This document shows, in pieces, positions 48,841 to 61,715 of a stretch of 64,000 nucleotides of DNA. A program made the translations under genes and the position numbers. How positions within the stretch are numbered: position 1 is the stretch's first letter; every line of letters starts with the position of its first letter. The notes below the pieces were generated by a model that saw nothing but the letters and a program-made list of their open reading frames with translations, did not search any database and was not told the DNA's origin. Source of the DNA: Mactromeris polynyma (taxonomy: Eukaryota > Mollusca > Bivalvia > Venerida > Mactridae). Location of the stretch: NCBI GenBank assembly GCA_032209605.1, contig JASFXZ010000003.1, positions 35,862,762-35,926,761 on the forward strand, written 5' to 3'.

Positions 48841-51800
48841 TATTTTACTACCGCACGGGATACGAACGAGTGACAAAGTAGTTCAGTACGGACCTTATAA
48901 TAGCTGAACATAGTTAAAATATGTAAAAAAAGCCTACTTATTAAATGTTTAACAACTATTTCATTCTTTATAGCTGATTGATTAATAACTTCCATTTCAA
49001 AACAATGCAAGTAATGCGCTGATTGAAAGTTGTTAATATGATTTCATTTATAAAATAGCCCGCTGAATGCAAGCAATATATGTTAGTAATATGAATACAA
49101 TCTGATAGGGACCCATGTAAGATCCTCTATTCATTACTTGGCTAATCTGCATCCTTATCTTCCACTAACATAAATACTTTTCAAACCTTACATAGAACTA
49201 TGGTACTCTTTTAATCAAACAGGACGACCTAAATAGTTCTATGGGGTTGCATTAGAATTAGAGCAGTCACAGTCGTGGTTAGAAAGTAAAATAATCTTAA
49301 TTTAAAGGAAAACTTAAAAGCGCCTTTTTAGAGAATCAAAATGAATTCGGAATATTTTGATCAGATTCCCGGAAAGCTGATGTGTACTTTAAGTGGCTTC
49401 AAATGATAGCAATCTTGACACAAAAAATGTCAAAATAATTTGTAAAGAGCAACAATATTTAATGACACACTCTGTATTAGACCTTACACTGTCTAGTTCA
49501 TGCACGCGTACCTAATAAAAGCGCACTAGTTATAGAATACTTTTAACTCACAATGCAGTTAAAACAAAAAATAAACGACAATGTCTGACGACGAGGTACA
49601 ATGTACACCAATGTCAGATACGCCTACTATTCGATATTGTTTAAAGTTTCTCAAACAATCGGTTGATCAATGAATGTATAAAAAGACCAAAGCCATCAGA
49701 GGTTTCAGCATTCTGGGAAAGTGATATGCTACGTATCTTTATACATAATACACGTTGAAAGAGTATGTGTTATAAGTATGCCTTTGTACCAAAGTATCTA
49801 TACAACTCCTATAGTATTAGGTCATTATCAATCGATGTATATATTGAATGGTAAAACGTTATGTGTACGTGAACATTAATATATGAAATTTGATAGACTT
49901 TCGTGTACATTGTTGGCCTCATCGTACTTGAAGAGAGGTTGCTATACGAGAGCGTTAGTACTTGTAATTCACTAATACACTTTAACATCGTGCGACAATC
50001 TAGTCAATTAATACATTTCGAAACTCTTGTGGACAATATATATGTTGTATACCAAGTATTAACATAAATAAAATTCCAATTTGGAAATATATTCACGTAT
50101 AAGGTAAAGCCCAGTTATGAAGCAATACATCAACTGACAAAGAACATGCCATGCCTAATTGTGTGTGACCATTTGGAGAACCCGTTGTCTTACTTCAGAT
50201 TTCTACAAACAGATAAGTAAATACAATCAGTGGTCATCATGAAAAGGTACTGGTAATACCCAAAGCATTATATGTGTTGAGAAAAAGAAATACACCATGT
50301 TATTGAGAATTAACATTTGTAAAATAAATGTTGTGTATATTTTTTCCAGAGTTAACATCATAGCCATTGCTTTAGCTAAATAGAGTACATTATAAACGAT
50401 ACCTTAGTTCACACATGCTTCTTAAACTAAATGATAATATAAATAAAAAAATAAAAACTCACTACTTAAATATCGTTTAAAGGGAAGGTCTATTAATTAA
50501 TAATTAACAGGAATTTTTCACACGAATACCATTGAACAAAGGAGGGAGAGAAAAACAAAATAGAATGGCACGGCGAATAAAGCATGGCTTTACATAAATT
50601 AAACAATAAGTGCAATAAGGCAGAACACAGCCTCAAAGCCTTGGAACTGTCTGTATCAATACCGGGAGTGTAAACCATTTTGACGGTATGCCAGTCTCCA
50701 TTTCCAAGTAACATCGAACATTTCCTAATTCAAACAAAATTGACTAAGCTTGTATTATTAAATTATTCAGTAAACAACATAAGTACAAGACACTTCAAAA
50801 TGTCAATTACCTTAACTAAATTTAGACATTAAAGGAAAAAATAAATAATTAGAGAGGAAACAAAACAAGTAAAACGTATACTAAGCTGCCTCATTTGATT
50901 AAGCAAAGGGTGCCTCTGATTGAGCAATGACAATTTGAATGTCTGGGCATTATCCAGTGATTGGTAATTTGTTAGTAATTTGCTATGAAGCTTAACACAT
51001 GTACTTTGGTCGATAATTATTCCTTTAACTAACCGTAAGCATGACTTAAACAGCCATAAGAACATTCAATAATACTGAAATCTATTGATCTTGTCTCGTC
51101 GGACAAAGGGGCAATAAAGAAAATTCATGGCACGTATGAACTGCAAGTAAATCACCGAACACACCATGAAACATGGTTTCATGTAATGAGTTAGATACTC
51201 ATTGCGTAATATCACCAGAAAGAATATCACCGCCTCATTTCATTTCGTGCTGTTGTGTACGACAAAATAGTCTCGCTGCAAGTTCGGATTATAATACAAG
51301 GAATGAATGAAATAGTGCTTTCCATCTCGATAAATCGTTACACAAGTATTCGACACCCATTTTACAGTACTTATCAACCTACTGAGTTAACCACACAAAC
51401 TTTGCTAACATTGGAATAAATATAAGCGTTATATCCGTCGAATATGTTTACCAGTTTTATTTCCAAACAACAAGAAGGTCGTAGACCCATGTGCCTGGCT
51501 ATTGTTCCTATATGCCACAATTTGCCCTAAGTGCTTCATGGATTCAAACTAGGTATGGTGCATATACACTCGTTTAAACAATATAACTTCAAGAATCCGA
51601 GATGTTGGATGAATAACATGACATGTTTACATTTTCGTTAGACAACTCGTAACCACGCCTTACAAATGATGATCTGTCATAAAAGCCGAATTGTTCCGCA
51701 GATCATAAGCTGTACTGGAATCCTAATCAGGTTCTATCGAGGTATCACTGGTACGGTGACAGATCGAGTCCCAGTCGTCATATTGGTGAACATGCTCTCA

Positions 51801-53408
51801 TTGCAGACATCGAGCTCAATGCTACAATGTGTTTCATTAACACAGACCGAGTATATCGGGCGGATCAGCATCACGGACCTAATATTGAATAAAACGGCCA
51901 TTAAGGTACACTGTGTTTCATTATATCTGTTACCAATAAAAGTGGCTGTAACTTTTTTATGTCAAGTATGTATCATGAAGTATAATTATATCAATTTAAC
52001 AAGGATACAATACAGTTTTATTGTATGAATAAAGTTCGGGAAAACGTTGACATCATGACGCCATTTCATAGTAGGAAACTATCATTTCAGCCTTATTTGT
52101 AATGACAACAAGATATGTTTCTAATTTTGAATGGTGAATACAACATGAACAACATCCGATAAAAAATATTTTAAAGAAAGGGGTTTTGGAAAATTTAATT
52201 TTCTCCAATTGAAATTTGAAATACATAATCACGTGATCAAAATTTGAATATGTTTCATTACTTTTGTATCAACCCTCTAATCTGTGATTCAGATTCCTTC
52301 ATTGTCAACTCATGAAGACCACGAAGCATGATTTCACTGCTTGGTTTGAAATCGAGAAATCATGAGGTGCGAAATCGTGAGATGTATTGTTTCACAGTTC
52401 ATAATTTTACGTCTTTTCGATATGTTTTATTGGTCCGTTGTGTATTGATCGTAAAGAATCGGTTCAATGGCCTTTATACCACAAGCTGGAGATGGAATGT
52501 GTGTCCGTTATTTGTTGTCTAAACATTGCCGTTACTCGCATTCCTCAACAAACAAAAACGATTAATAGGGGGGAACTGTGTAAAACGAATCCCCTGGTCT
52601 ACAGTTTAACATAAAAACAAGATACAGATAGAATATCCAACATCTATATTAGATTTCCATGTAATTTGCTATCGAAAGATACTGCTAACGTATCAGTTGA
52701 ACGGGTGAACGATTTAAAAAGCAATAACTGTTGGGTGAACTGCCCATGAACTTCTGAGTAAATATTCAAGGAAGTAATAATGTGGTTTAGTTAGGTTCAA
52801 GTTATTTTCTCTTATAATAGAACTATGTTAACTGTGAAATAAGCGTTTATGTGACCAGGAGTTGTGAGCTTTGTCGTCAGGAGATGTAAAATATGGTTTG
52901 GTTGCCAGTAGAATTGTGTTTTTTTTGTCATTCTTTTCAACATTATCTCAGTTATACACAACGGTCAAGTTAACATACTAGTATGCCTTGTGTTCCATCA
53001 GCAACTGGCAACTTCCACCATGTGTCCAAGGGGTAAAGAACATTATGTGAATTAGATGTTATTTCTTCCATAAAAGCATCATACAGAAATCCTTTTTGCT
53101 CATGGTTAGACACTAAGATCGCCAGTTGATATTAGTACTCGACCCATTACGAAAACCAGACGATTAAGAGTATTAATAACGAACATGACACACATGATAT
53201 TTATAGCTTCTGTAATACATACACACTCATTAAACTAGACATTTGACAGCAAGTGATACAATACGAATGTGTGGTTTGGAAAACACTATTGTTTATGTTA
53301 TATTGTCAGTAATTTTATAGAAAGAAAATGTCACTGAAACGAATTATTCTTAAATGTGAGGAATGGTTAAGAATTATTCTGTTCGATTCAGAAATCGTCA
53401 CTAAGACA
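48841..53408. other. 4.6-kb stretch with no supported gene
   Basis: The longest frame, 51666-52028 (plus), has no recognised domain; its minus complement also contains a Cys/Thr-rich open stretch (about 51748-51905). Neither has convincing splice context. Confidence 0.35.
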
Positions 53409-53410
53409 TA

Positions 53411-53744
53411 CGAGGGTTATCCATAAAGTTCGTAGACAACCTTTATTTTTTCCTTACACATGCTATTTCAATGCTAAGCTTTACATCACACAATTCTTTA
53501 ACATTCACTTGTTCATGGAGTTTGACTAAATTTTCAATTATGATAACGGTACATCTGTATTGTTTCCATAGTAACCTCATATTGGTAAAAGTGGAGCACG
53601 CTGAAATTGAGCTTTTGTCCGATCTAGTATACAGTTGTTAAAATGAGTCGTTTTTACATAAAATTAGCGGGAAACGTAATAGAAAATAAATGATTATTAA
53701 GCCCGTGACAGTTATGTGTCTACGAACTTTCCAGACAACCCTCG
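53411..53744. mobile_element. Mariner-type MITE (non-autonomous Tc1/mariner element)
   Basis: Terminal inverted repeats of about 28 bp: left cgagggttatccataaagtt then cgtagaca, right (reverse complement) cgagggttgtctggaaagtt then cgtagaca. Both are flanked by TA (53409-53410 and 53745-53746), the target-site duplication of Tc1/mariner elements. The 334-bp interior is too short for a transposase. A short remnant near 53644 (atgagtcgtttttacat) may be the decayed start of a transposase frame. Class call is from TIR plus TA; the subfamily is not determined. Confidence 0.9.
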
Positions 53745-53746
53745 TA

Positions 53747-55094
53747 CTTGTTTGTTTGATTTTTGTTCACGTTATTTGAACGAACGTATCATTAAAGCTA
53801 GCTAAGGCGTGGTTCATGATCATGGTCATATAACTGGTATTTTAACAGTCAGTCTAGCTGCCACATTTTCCATACATTTTCAGTATCATTTGATCAGCAA
53901 CCAAAATATTTGGGCGAGTTATGTTTCATGACTTAGGAACATTGGCTATCCAGTGAACGCTCAGCAGAATACAATCAACGATTAACATATCTGAATCATT
54001 AAAGGGAAAATGTGAATAATTATTAAATAAAGGCCAATTCTGTTTTTCGAACAGGTACCCGCACGTATAATGCACATGTTAAATTCGAACGAATTATTTC
54101 CACTTGTGAAGAAAATGCTTTTGTGAAACTCCTACGTAATTGTATTACTATTAAGCTATTAAATAACAAGACGGCACAGGGCCCGAGGTGAACGGTTGCT
54201 GGAATAAGGATTTGAACTGTGCCTGTTTTATCGCAAATAGTTTACAGGCAATGAATGGTATAAATGTTAAAACAAGCAAACATCGAATTGAGATAACATA
54301 TTTTAAACAATCTCTTCGATCATTGCTTTTTATACACTTGAATGGGACAATTAGTAAACGTTATTCATTCAAATTTGATTATTGCACAGCTCATTGATAA
54401 AACAAGAATTTGATTTTCATTCAAATATACATGTACGTTTTATTTTCAATATATCTGTAGGCCGGAGGCCCGTGAGATCGAAACATATCAATACACAACA
54501 TAGTGGCAAAATGTGAAAACAGCAAAGTATATCAATACAATGTTATACATATCATCCAGCAGGCAATACTTCTCAAATTAAAGTAACAGAGTATGATCGA
54601 AATCTTCGTTTTATTTTTGTATATTTAGTTCGTAAATATGTGGAGAGGCCAATACTCTAAAATTGGGGTAAGGACGGTGGGATAGGGCTAGTTTAAACGG
54701 AGAAGGTGGGGTTAATGATTTAATATATAATTGTTTTAAGGGCTATATACCTTAGCAGGTGAATAATGATAATTTTACTGGTATTCTAAACGAAATGAAA
54801 TGTTCGACCATTGTAAGGAAAACAAATGTCTGAAGAAAACAAAAACAAAACATCGTCATATCCCAAGCAATTATATGTATAATGAAATACGATGCCATCT
54901 GTGGCGGGAAATTAAATATTTTAACATTGTAAGATAAAACAATATATTAAGAGAACAGATGCTATCTCAATTCACATATAGTTATATACATAACAGTGCA
55001 ATATAAATGTGTTTCATGAAAAAATGACAGGTTTCGTTATATATGAAACTGTACGTGTCTTAACGCATATAGATAACACCGGAACATGACGAAG
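53747..55094. other. Non-coding stretch, nothing recognised
   Basis: AT-rich; a short palindromic ggccggaggcc lies at 54461-54471. No supported gene. Confidence 0.4.
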
Positions 55095-55275
55095 TACTGT
55101 AAAACCTCAATAATAAGACCACCATTTGACCCTTGAAAACTGGTCTTCTTAATGAGGTGGTTTTAATATTGAATACGAATAAAGAGCAAAAAAGTGAAAA
55201 TGCACTTGAAAATTGTGTTTTTAATTTTGACGTGGTCTTATTATTGAGGTGGTCTTAACGTGAGCTTTTACCGTA
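55095..55275. mobile_element. Small TIR element (181 bp) with 'gaggtggtctta' interior
   Basis: Left end tactgtaaaacctc (55095-55108) and right end gagcttttaccgta (55262-55275) are inverted copies with 12 of 14 matches. The interior has paired words aataagaccacc and ggtggtctta, plus gacccttgaaaactggtctt, also present near 30640. A clear target duplication was not seen. Confidence 0.65.
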
Positions 55276-55344
55276 AATTAAAAAAATGTAATGAGCGGTT
55301 TGGATGAAAAAACTTCACAACCCTGAACATTGTTATACATGTAT

Positions 55345-55410
55345 AGCCTCGGTAGCTGAGTCTGTAGAACACCGTCTGGCAGACTTGGGCTCGAAATTTC
55401 ATGCACCGGT
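55345..55410 (+). repeat. tRNA-like SINE head
   Basis: agcctcggtagctgagtctg (A-box) and gggctcgaaatttcatgcac (B-box-like, altered). Stems do not pair well, so it is not a functional tRNA. Confidence 0.4.
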
Positions 55411-55559
55411 TGAGATGTATTTTCTTCAAAACAATTTGACTGAAGATACTATATCCAATTATCTTAGACTGACTACTTTTAAATCATGAGGGGAAATTGT
55501 CAGTTGCTCGCTGAAGAACATGTAGTACTGCCTTGCGTTCAGTAAAGGCGAACAGTCTG

Positions 55560-55900
55560 AAACGTTACGAATTAGCGCGCGAGTTTTGCTATTGACCGGT
55601 GTGTTAGCGAGAAACGTTCGCTATCATTCGCTATCGCAACTCGGAGGTAGCACGCGAATATTTGAGCCGAACACTGCGTTCAGTTACGGCTAACAGTCGC
55701 TCACGTTTTGTTTTGTATCCCCTGCCCACTGTATCACAATGACTGCACACGGGGAACCAAATTGCAAAATGAACGCAGGGCTGGTTCCCCGCCTTTACTG
55801 TCTTTGAGGCGGAGAACCAGAATAAAAACGAGGCGGTCAATACACTTGTTCGGTCCTGAACAGTGGGCGGGCTTATGTTAGCCGTAACTGAACTCAAGGC
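55560..55900. repeat. GC-rich nested inverted-repeat region
   Basis: Outer arms: ttcagttacggctaaca (55679-55695) and its perfect inverse tgttagccgtaactgaa (55876-55892). Next: ctgcccactgt (from 55725) with acagtgggcgg (from 55860). Inner: ggttccccgcct with aggcggagaacc, and a competing ggggaacca with tggttcccc. The block is much richer in G+C than its surroundings. A minus frame (55631-55897) crosses it without motifs. Confidence 0.8.
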
Positions 55901-55910
55901 TGGTTGTAAA

Positions 55911-56632
55911 CGGATATAACTAGTTAGGTCATTACTCCGGACTTCTATAATGAATCAATGGTGCTAAACTGTACAAATTGTCCGATCGGAGGTTATTATC
56001 ACAGACAGCACTTGTAACGTTCTGTTGTTCTGCCTATTACGCCTTTTTACAAAAGAATTTCTGTTGTACTCGACGTGTTGAGAGTTGTGACCAAACTAGT
56101 GTTCCTACGTATAGAACCAGTAATCAGAGGGCAGGGTTGTTAGAGCCATTGAGAGTATGAATTAACTGTATCCTAATACATGTAGGTTGACGATCTTGCA
56201 ATCATCAACGATATACGTGTTATATGGGACATTTTCATTAAAATAAATTTGTATTGACTTTTACTAAATGAACATCTTTTGTAATAAACACTTTTATCAA
56301 CAAATTTATATTTGCACTCATCAGTAATTATAAAACGAAAATTCCCTTATTAGGATCAGCGCGGAATATTTCACACTTAAACAAAAAGCTGGGAATTATG
56401 TTTGGTTTTCCATCCATTTCATTGCGTAATCTCACGCACTTTATTCACAAAAAATAACAATCAATATCTCATTACCGATAAAAGACTTCATTTCAGATCC
56501 TGAGTGTTTTAAATTGTTTCAGAATGCATTCCCCTTTTGGCAAATTGGTTAGAGAAGTTTGTTCTAGGATCACATGCGCGACTACAATTAAAGCACATTA
56601 TCTAACGCCCAATGAACACCCAGAGTCAACCA
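55911..56632. other. Non-coding stretch, nothing recognised
   Basis: No supported frame or repeat. Confidence 0.4.
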
Positions 56633-56892
56633 CTTCATAATTCGCTTGTCACCTTCAAACATAATTTGCCACTTTTTCACATTTTCTCTTTTCTCTTTAA
56701 TAACATCATATGCTTTGTTTGTCCTCTAAAACTTGTTGTAATACCCCTGTTTTCTTTTTCTCTTCCGTTCGTGTCATGTTCTCGTGAGATGTATTATCGT
56801 ATGTATGTTATTTTAAGACGATGTACCATGTACAAGTCAAAACAAATAAAAGTTATGTTATGTTCTGTTCTGTTATATTCTGTTCTGTTATA
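56633..56892 (+). repeat. LINE-like 3' tail, copy 2
   Basis: Partner of 25118-25341, slightly longer. It ends gtcaaaacaaataaaagtta then repeated gttctgttat/gttctgtt units, that is an aataaa signal followed by a tandem tail. A duplicated tctctttt and a different internal spacer separate the copies. Confidence 0.65.
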
Positions 56893-59800
56893 TTCTGTTC
56901 ATAAAGTATTTCTTCTTCATCTCAAGTAAATTCATGTAACAATTCCTAATAATTAATGGAATGTTTTGAATGATACAACTATATTTATTATATAATTATA
57001 TAATAAGTGATTCGTTGAAGTGGATATGTAGAGAATAATGTTACAGCGGAAATATCAAACATATGTTGCCATTTAATGATTTGTTATTCAATACTGATAA
57101 AAGACGTACAAAGTATCATTATCCTTTTAACAAGCTAAATAATAAGTGGTTTGAAACAAGAAGTATCGACTCGAGGAATGAGCAGTTGACTTCTAAACTG
57201 AAACACGACGACAAGATGGCATCAAAATGCATTTACAATTGACTGTTTTAGCGAATATATAATGGACTTCACATTTGAACATTTTGTTCGTGATCTTCCA
57301 AACCGCTTTAATAATATCTTCTCGCACATATTTATATGATATGGAATAAGGCAGTAAAAAAGACATCGAAATACATTGTTCACGTACGAGCATTGGCTAC
57401 TCATCCAAAGCAGTCAAATATCCATCTCTTCTTCGTTTCAGTCGATGGTGCTCATTGGTCGGGTGAATATTAATTGTAACCATTAGTTGCTAGTGATGTA
57501 CACAATTATAAGTGTGTTATTGACCACCTAAAATGATTATATAATAAGCAATGGAAATAAATCCAAAACTGGTTACAAACATATACTGACCGGATGCTAT
57601 ATTACCAAGTAAATCGAAACCTAAGCATTGATAAATAAATACAGCTATAAGTTTGGAATGTTAGCTATATGTAATACGCGAAACCATACCGGTGTCTGGA
57701 AAGGCTATACATTAAAAACATAACACTAACCGGCATCACATTTGATGAAAGATTGATATTGTATGGTACATTAACAGCTTAGGACTTTGACATCGCATTC
57801 GAGACAGTATACATGAAGGAGATATAGTGCTGCCACATTATGACACAACGTCAAAGAGACGTGGCTTGTTTTTATATCCCTGTCATAGTGATACGTACTC
57901 CTATAAAACAGAGCGTAGTTAAGAAATCTACTTCATGTAGTATCATTATAAAGATTTCGGATTTCGCGGCCCTGGATCGAACCCGTATTTTCTGTACTAG
58001 TGGCAGACACTCCACAACTGAGCAAAATGGTCTCGAAATGCAGACCAGAAAACTAACAAATAACACTAATTGGCATCAACGATACAAACGATCTTATGTA
58101 AGAATTCGTACCATTAGTAATTAATCTAATAGTATTTTTCTAGACGAAAGACATGAAGCCATTTTATACCACTTAATTAAATATCGACAACAAAATTATC
58201 GAATGTCCTCAGTGAACACACAAAGGCCGACAGGAACAAAGGTATACAATAAACACGAATGAAAGGCCAATCTACTCATTGTTATTTTAGGTATACTTTG
58301 GGAACATTTTATTAGATATTTACATTCCTTTTACAGTCTGTGTTTGCTATATGTCATGAGGCGTCTAGCCATCATGTTGAATTCTCTTTAACCCTTGTTT
58401 AATTAGCAAACAAGTACATTATTCGGAAAATAGCATGTCTAGTCAGTTTATTGTATCAGCGTATGGTCTTTGATTTATAGATACCATCTTTATTGATGAA
58501 TGAAAACAGCATCTGTTGAAACAGTATATGCATGGATAAGTGAACAGTGAAACACATGTTTGGAAATATTTAAAATCAATACAAATATTAACGTCAACCA
58601 AATGAATGAAATTGAATCTTCGTAGGACCAGTAAAGGGCCAAACACAACTATAAGCTCTACGATTCTTTTCTTGTTGGTTAACATTAACACGTTAGTATT
58701 ATTTCATAAAGGATAAAAATGTATAGGTTGGATAAAATTTGTGAGAATGAACGGACGGACGAATGATGACATACAGTGTCTGCCACATAATAATCAAAAT
58801 GAATCTGAAATCTACCAGGCAATCATCTTAACAAAGTTTGCTTTAAATTATTAAATACAGAGCAATATACATCAGTACATTCAAACAAACTACAAGTTAG
58901 AAAGAATAATCGTAGTCGCTAATCAGTAAAACAGAACGAATGAATTAACCACGCAAGCACAATAAAATGTAGAGAATTTGTTCCATAGAACAACAAAATT
59001 GCATCACATGAATCGAACAAGCAGAGAATCAGAGAAGATAAAAACATAATAAAGCCCGGACATTGTAGCTAGATTGTCTGAAGGAATTACAAGTCTGGAG
59101 ACAGTTACACAGACGCTACGAACATTGAGAGGTAATTTAACAATATGTAGTTGAAAAGATGATAGAAATAATGCGTAAAACATGTTTAACTGGACGTCAA
59201 TCAAGCTATCATTCGTGTCGGACAGTGATAGTTAGATGACCGAACTAAAGATATTTGGCGTTATGAATTCCCGGAACAATTCAGAGATTGATGACCTTTT
59301 TCGATATGGGTCGTATAAATTCAAGCGTCAATTTTTAGGAAACCGTACCAAGTTATTTTATACTGGAATGTATCGTTCGTTTGCATAACCTCGCAGAACA
59401 ATAGCCTACATCACATTTCTGAAATATTCACGTTGAGTAGACAAGGAGCTATTTGATTACAAAACAATTTGTAAGATTAGCTTTATGAATTGCCTCAAGA
59501 GATTCGCAGTAATTGCAAATAAGGTCAAAGTCATAACCAAACATTTGCGCTTTGAATCACAGGGAGGAACCAAAAGGCGCGATTTATGCTACTTTCATAT
59601 TATAGATTATTAATTCCAATATTCTTCAAGCCTTTGCAAAGCTTTATAGATTTTTTATATTAACATAAGTAATTCCATAAACATTATTTAGGAAACCAAA
59701 CAGTCAAAGTAACCGTCGATGAAAGAGGCAAGATTGTCGGCAGCATTTTACAAACGTGTATTCTATAAGCACATTCCTGGTCTAACTTTTATCGCTGACT

Positions 59801-60324
59801 TTATCAAAGGAGCAAAATAAAAACACCCATCGCCAGGCTGCCAAGTTGATTGTCCAGGATTATAACAGATACTTACATACAGGACTCATATCTCTTATCA
59901 CAAAATTTACTCTCATTAGTCTGATAATGTCTGTGTTAAGCGTAAAAAAGCATTAAAATGTCCAATTTGTGCTGTATAATCTTTTTGGTCGATTTTCTGT
60001 GATCTTTTAATGTGACTATGAGATACGGGAGTATTATTGTATTTCAGTGCCACCTTCTACACATAGACTTAATAATTACTCCCCTATCTCAAAATTCACT
60101 TAAATCTCTACAAACATTGACCACAAAGAGTATAAAGCACTCATTTAATTTTTTTATTTTCACACTAAATACGAGACACTCTCGGACTCATATGAGTTAA
60201 TTTCATGATTTGAGATTTGAGTGCCGAGCGTAAATATCCGTTATAATCCAGGGCCCTGAAAACCTCAAACGCAACTGGTAATCCTCATAATCATAGTCTG
60301 GGTAGAAGTAAGGCGCTGCCAAAA
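56893..60324. other. 3.4-kb stretch with one tRNA-like relic
   Basis: At 57965-58030 the minus strand has gctcagttgtggagtgtctg and acgggttcgatccagggccg (A- and B-box-like), a SINE or tRNA relic. Otherwise nothing was recognised. Confidence 0.45.
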
Positions 60325-60480
60325 ATCCTAAAAGATAGAATAAGTTGCTACAGGGAACGCCACATACATCAGACAATACCTCTTCACACAGACCTCCGGG
60401 AAAACAACAGTCCATAAACATAAGGCATTTTAGGAGGTGCAAGGGTAAATACGCAAGGGAACAGGGGCGCAAGGAATGAG
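60325..60480. repeat. Dispersed repeat family R1, longest copy
   Basis: aagatagaataagttgctac, agggaacgccacatacatca, cacacagacctccgggaaaa and ggggcgcaaggaatgag combine parts of the copies at 5834 and 14692. The minus strand reads on open toward 60203 (FYPDYDYEDYQLRLRFSGPW) after an acceptor-like tctatcttttag; this could be an exon or chance and is left unresolved. Confidence 0.65.
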
Positions 60481-61460
60481 ACAACTAATGAGAATTAATG
60501 AGGACAAACTTTTAAGTTTACACCTGACTTGTCAATACATGTATGTATTTTTTTCTCATTTCGTGTTGGTTTCCATATTGTATTGGCAAGTTTTAAGAAT
60601 ATACTTATGTTGGTATAATGTTAGCCCCGCATACGTGTCTCTGTACTCCGACTTTTACACGCGTCGTAACAGGTTGTACAGCGACAGTATGGAGATGTGA
60701 CGTCCGTGGCTGGACTAGTGTAATGTCTACTTATTTTCCAATTCATGTTGTTGTCTTGGAATCTTACGCCGATTTTAAACAATATGCGTCTATCACCTAT
60801 GATGGTCACGTAACTGGGATATCTACCTGGGATTTCTTACCTGTTCCTTCGCAAGCAACAGGCAGCACCCCACTTGAGTCAAAAGTGGGGACGAAAGATT
60901 CTGTATGTATCATCTTCAGTCAAATTGTTTCGAAGAACGTACGTCATATAAAAAATTCAACAATAAGAACATAATGTGTAATATTTTTCTGTTCGTTATC
61001 ATGCTTTTGAAATCGCCTTACATACACTGCAATAGTCTCTAAAACATTTTGTATTCAATCAATTGTTACTGAACTTTTGCGTTCACATAAAACGTAACAC
61101 AATGTATTTCAAGATCTACCGATGCATCAATATAGACATCTAATTAAAGATTTATAGGTTGAAATACTCATTTGAGCAAAAATACATTATATTGGTGATT
61201 AAATAAGATAATAGCACGGAACGCGTACGGTCTAGAAGGCCGTTTGCAAGCAGTTAATCAATTGATGCGTTAAAACTTGAAGTTAAGTTTCTGTTCACAT
61301 CGCGTGTGGTTTTAACTTCACTTGTAGCGTGTATAAGTTCATGTCTAGAATGCGTAATATTATATTCTTCGTTTAACTCATTATTTAAACCAACACATGC
61401 AGTTTACCCATTGATGCACTCAACATATGGTCTCTTAACGTCTTAAAATGAGTTTAGCTT
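60481..61460. other. Non-coding stretch, nothing convincing
   Basis: The plus frame 60618-60974 (118 residues) has no recognised domain, and it overlaps another open plus frame at 60476-60700. Confidence 0.35.
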
Positions 61461-61715
61461 GCCCAGCTAGCTCAGTTGGTAGAGCTAAACTCAGCTAGCT
61501 CAGTGGGTGCTAGACTGTCACCCGGCAGATCCTTGTTCGATTCCTGGGTTGGACAGGTTATATTATTCCATAACATTGGCTACGGTCATGTCCTCAAAAT
61601 GTGGATAATATTTCAGTTGCTTGCAGTTAGTACTGGTTGATAATTAATTCCAGGAAAACTGGTTAGGTCAACTGTCCGCCGTATATGACTCAAAATATTG
61701 TTGAAAGATGGCATA
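61461..61715 (+). repeat. RUDI-like tRNA-derived SINE with a duplicated A-box
   Basis: gcccagctagctcagttggt (A-box) is followed after about 12 bp by a second ctcagctagctcagtgggtg. Then comes a B-box, ccttgttcgattcctgggtt. The body has tcctcaaaatgtggataata, cagttagtactggttgataa and ggttaggtcaactgtccgcc then gtatatgactcaaaatattg. The tail matches what I recall of bivalve RUDI/V-SINEs. Confidence 0.8.

Noticed and set aside
50493..50714. Minus frame with GNGDWHTVKMVYTPG
   Set aside because: Briefly resembled a lectin-type strand but has no supporting flanks, splice sites or second motif.
51666..52028. 120-residue plus frame, and a Cys/Thr-rich minus frame over the same bases
   Set aside because: Neither shows a recognised motif or paired splice sites; both strands being open suggests chance.
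55631..55897. 88-residue minus frame across the GC-rich block
   Set aside because: Lies entirely in nested inverted repeats; its openness is explained by base composition.
60618..60974. 118-residue plus frame
   Set aside because: Overlaps another open plus frame (60476-60700) and an open minus frame (60621-60809), with no domain and no splice support.
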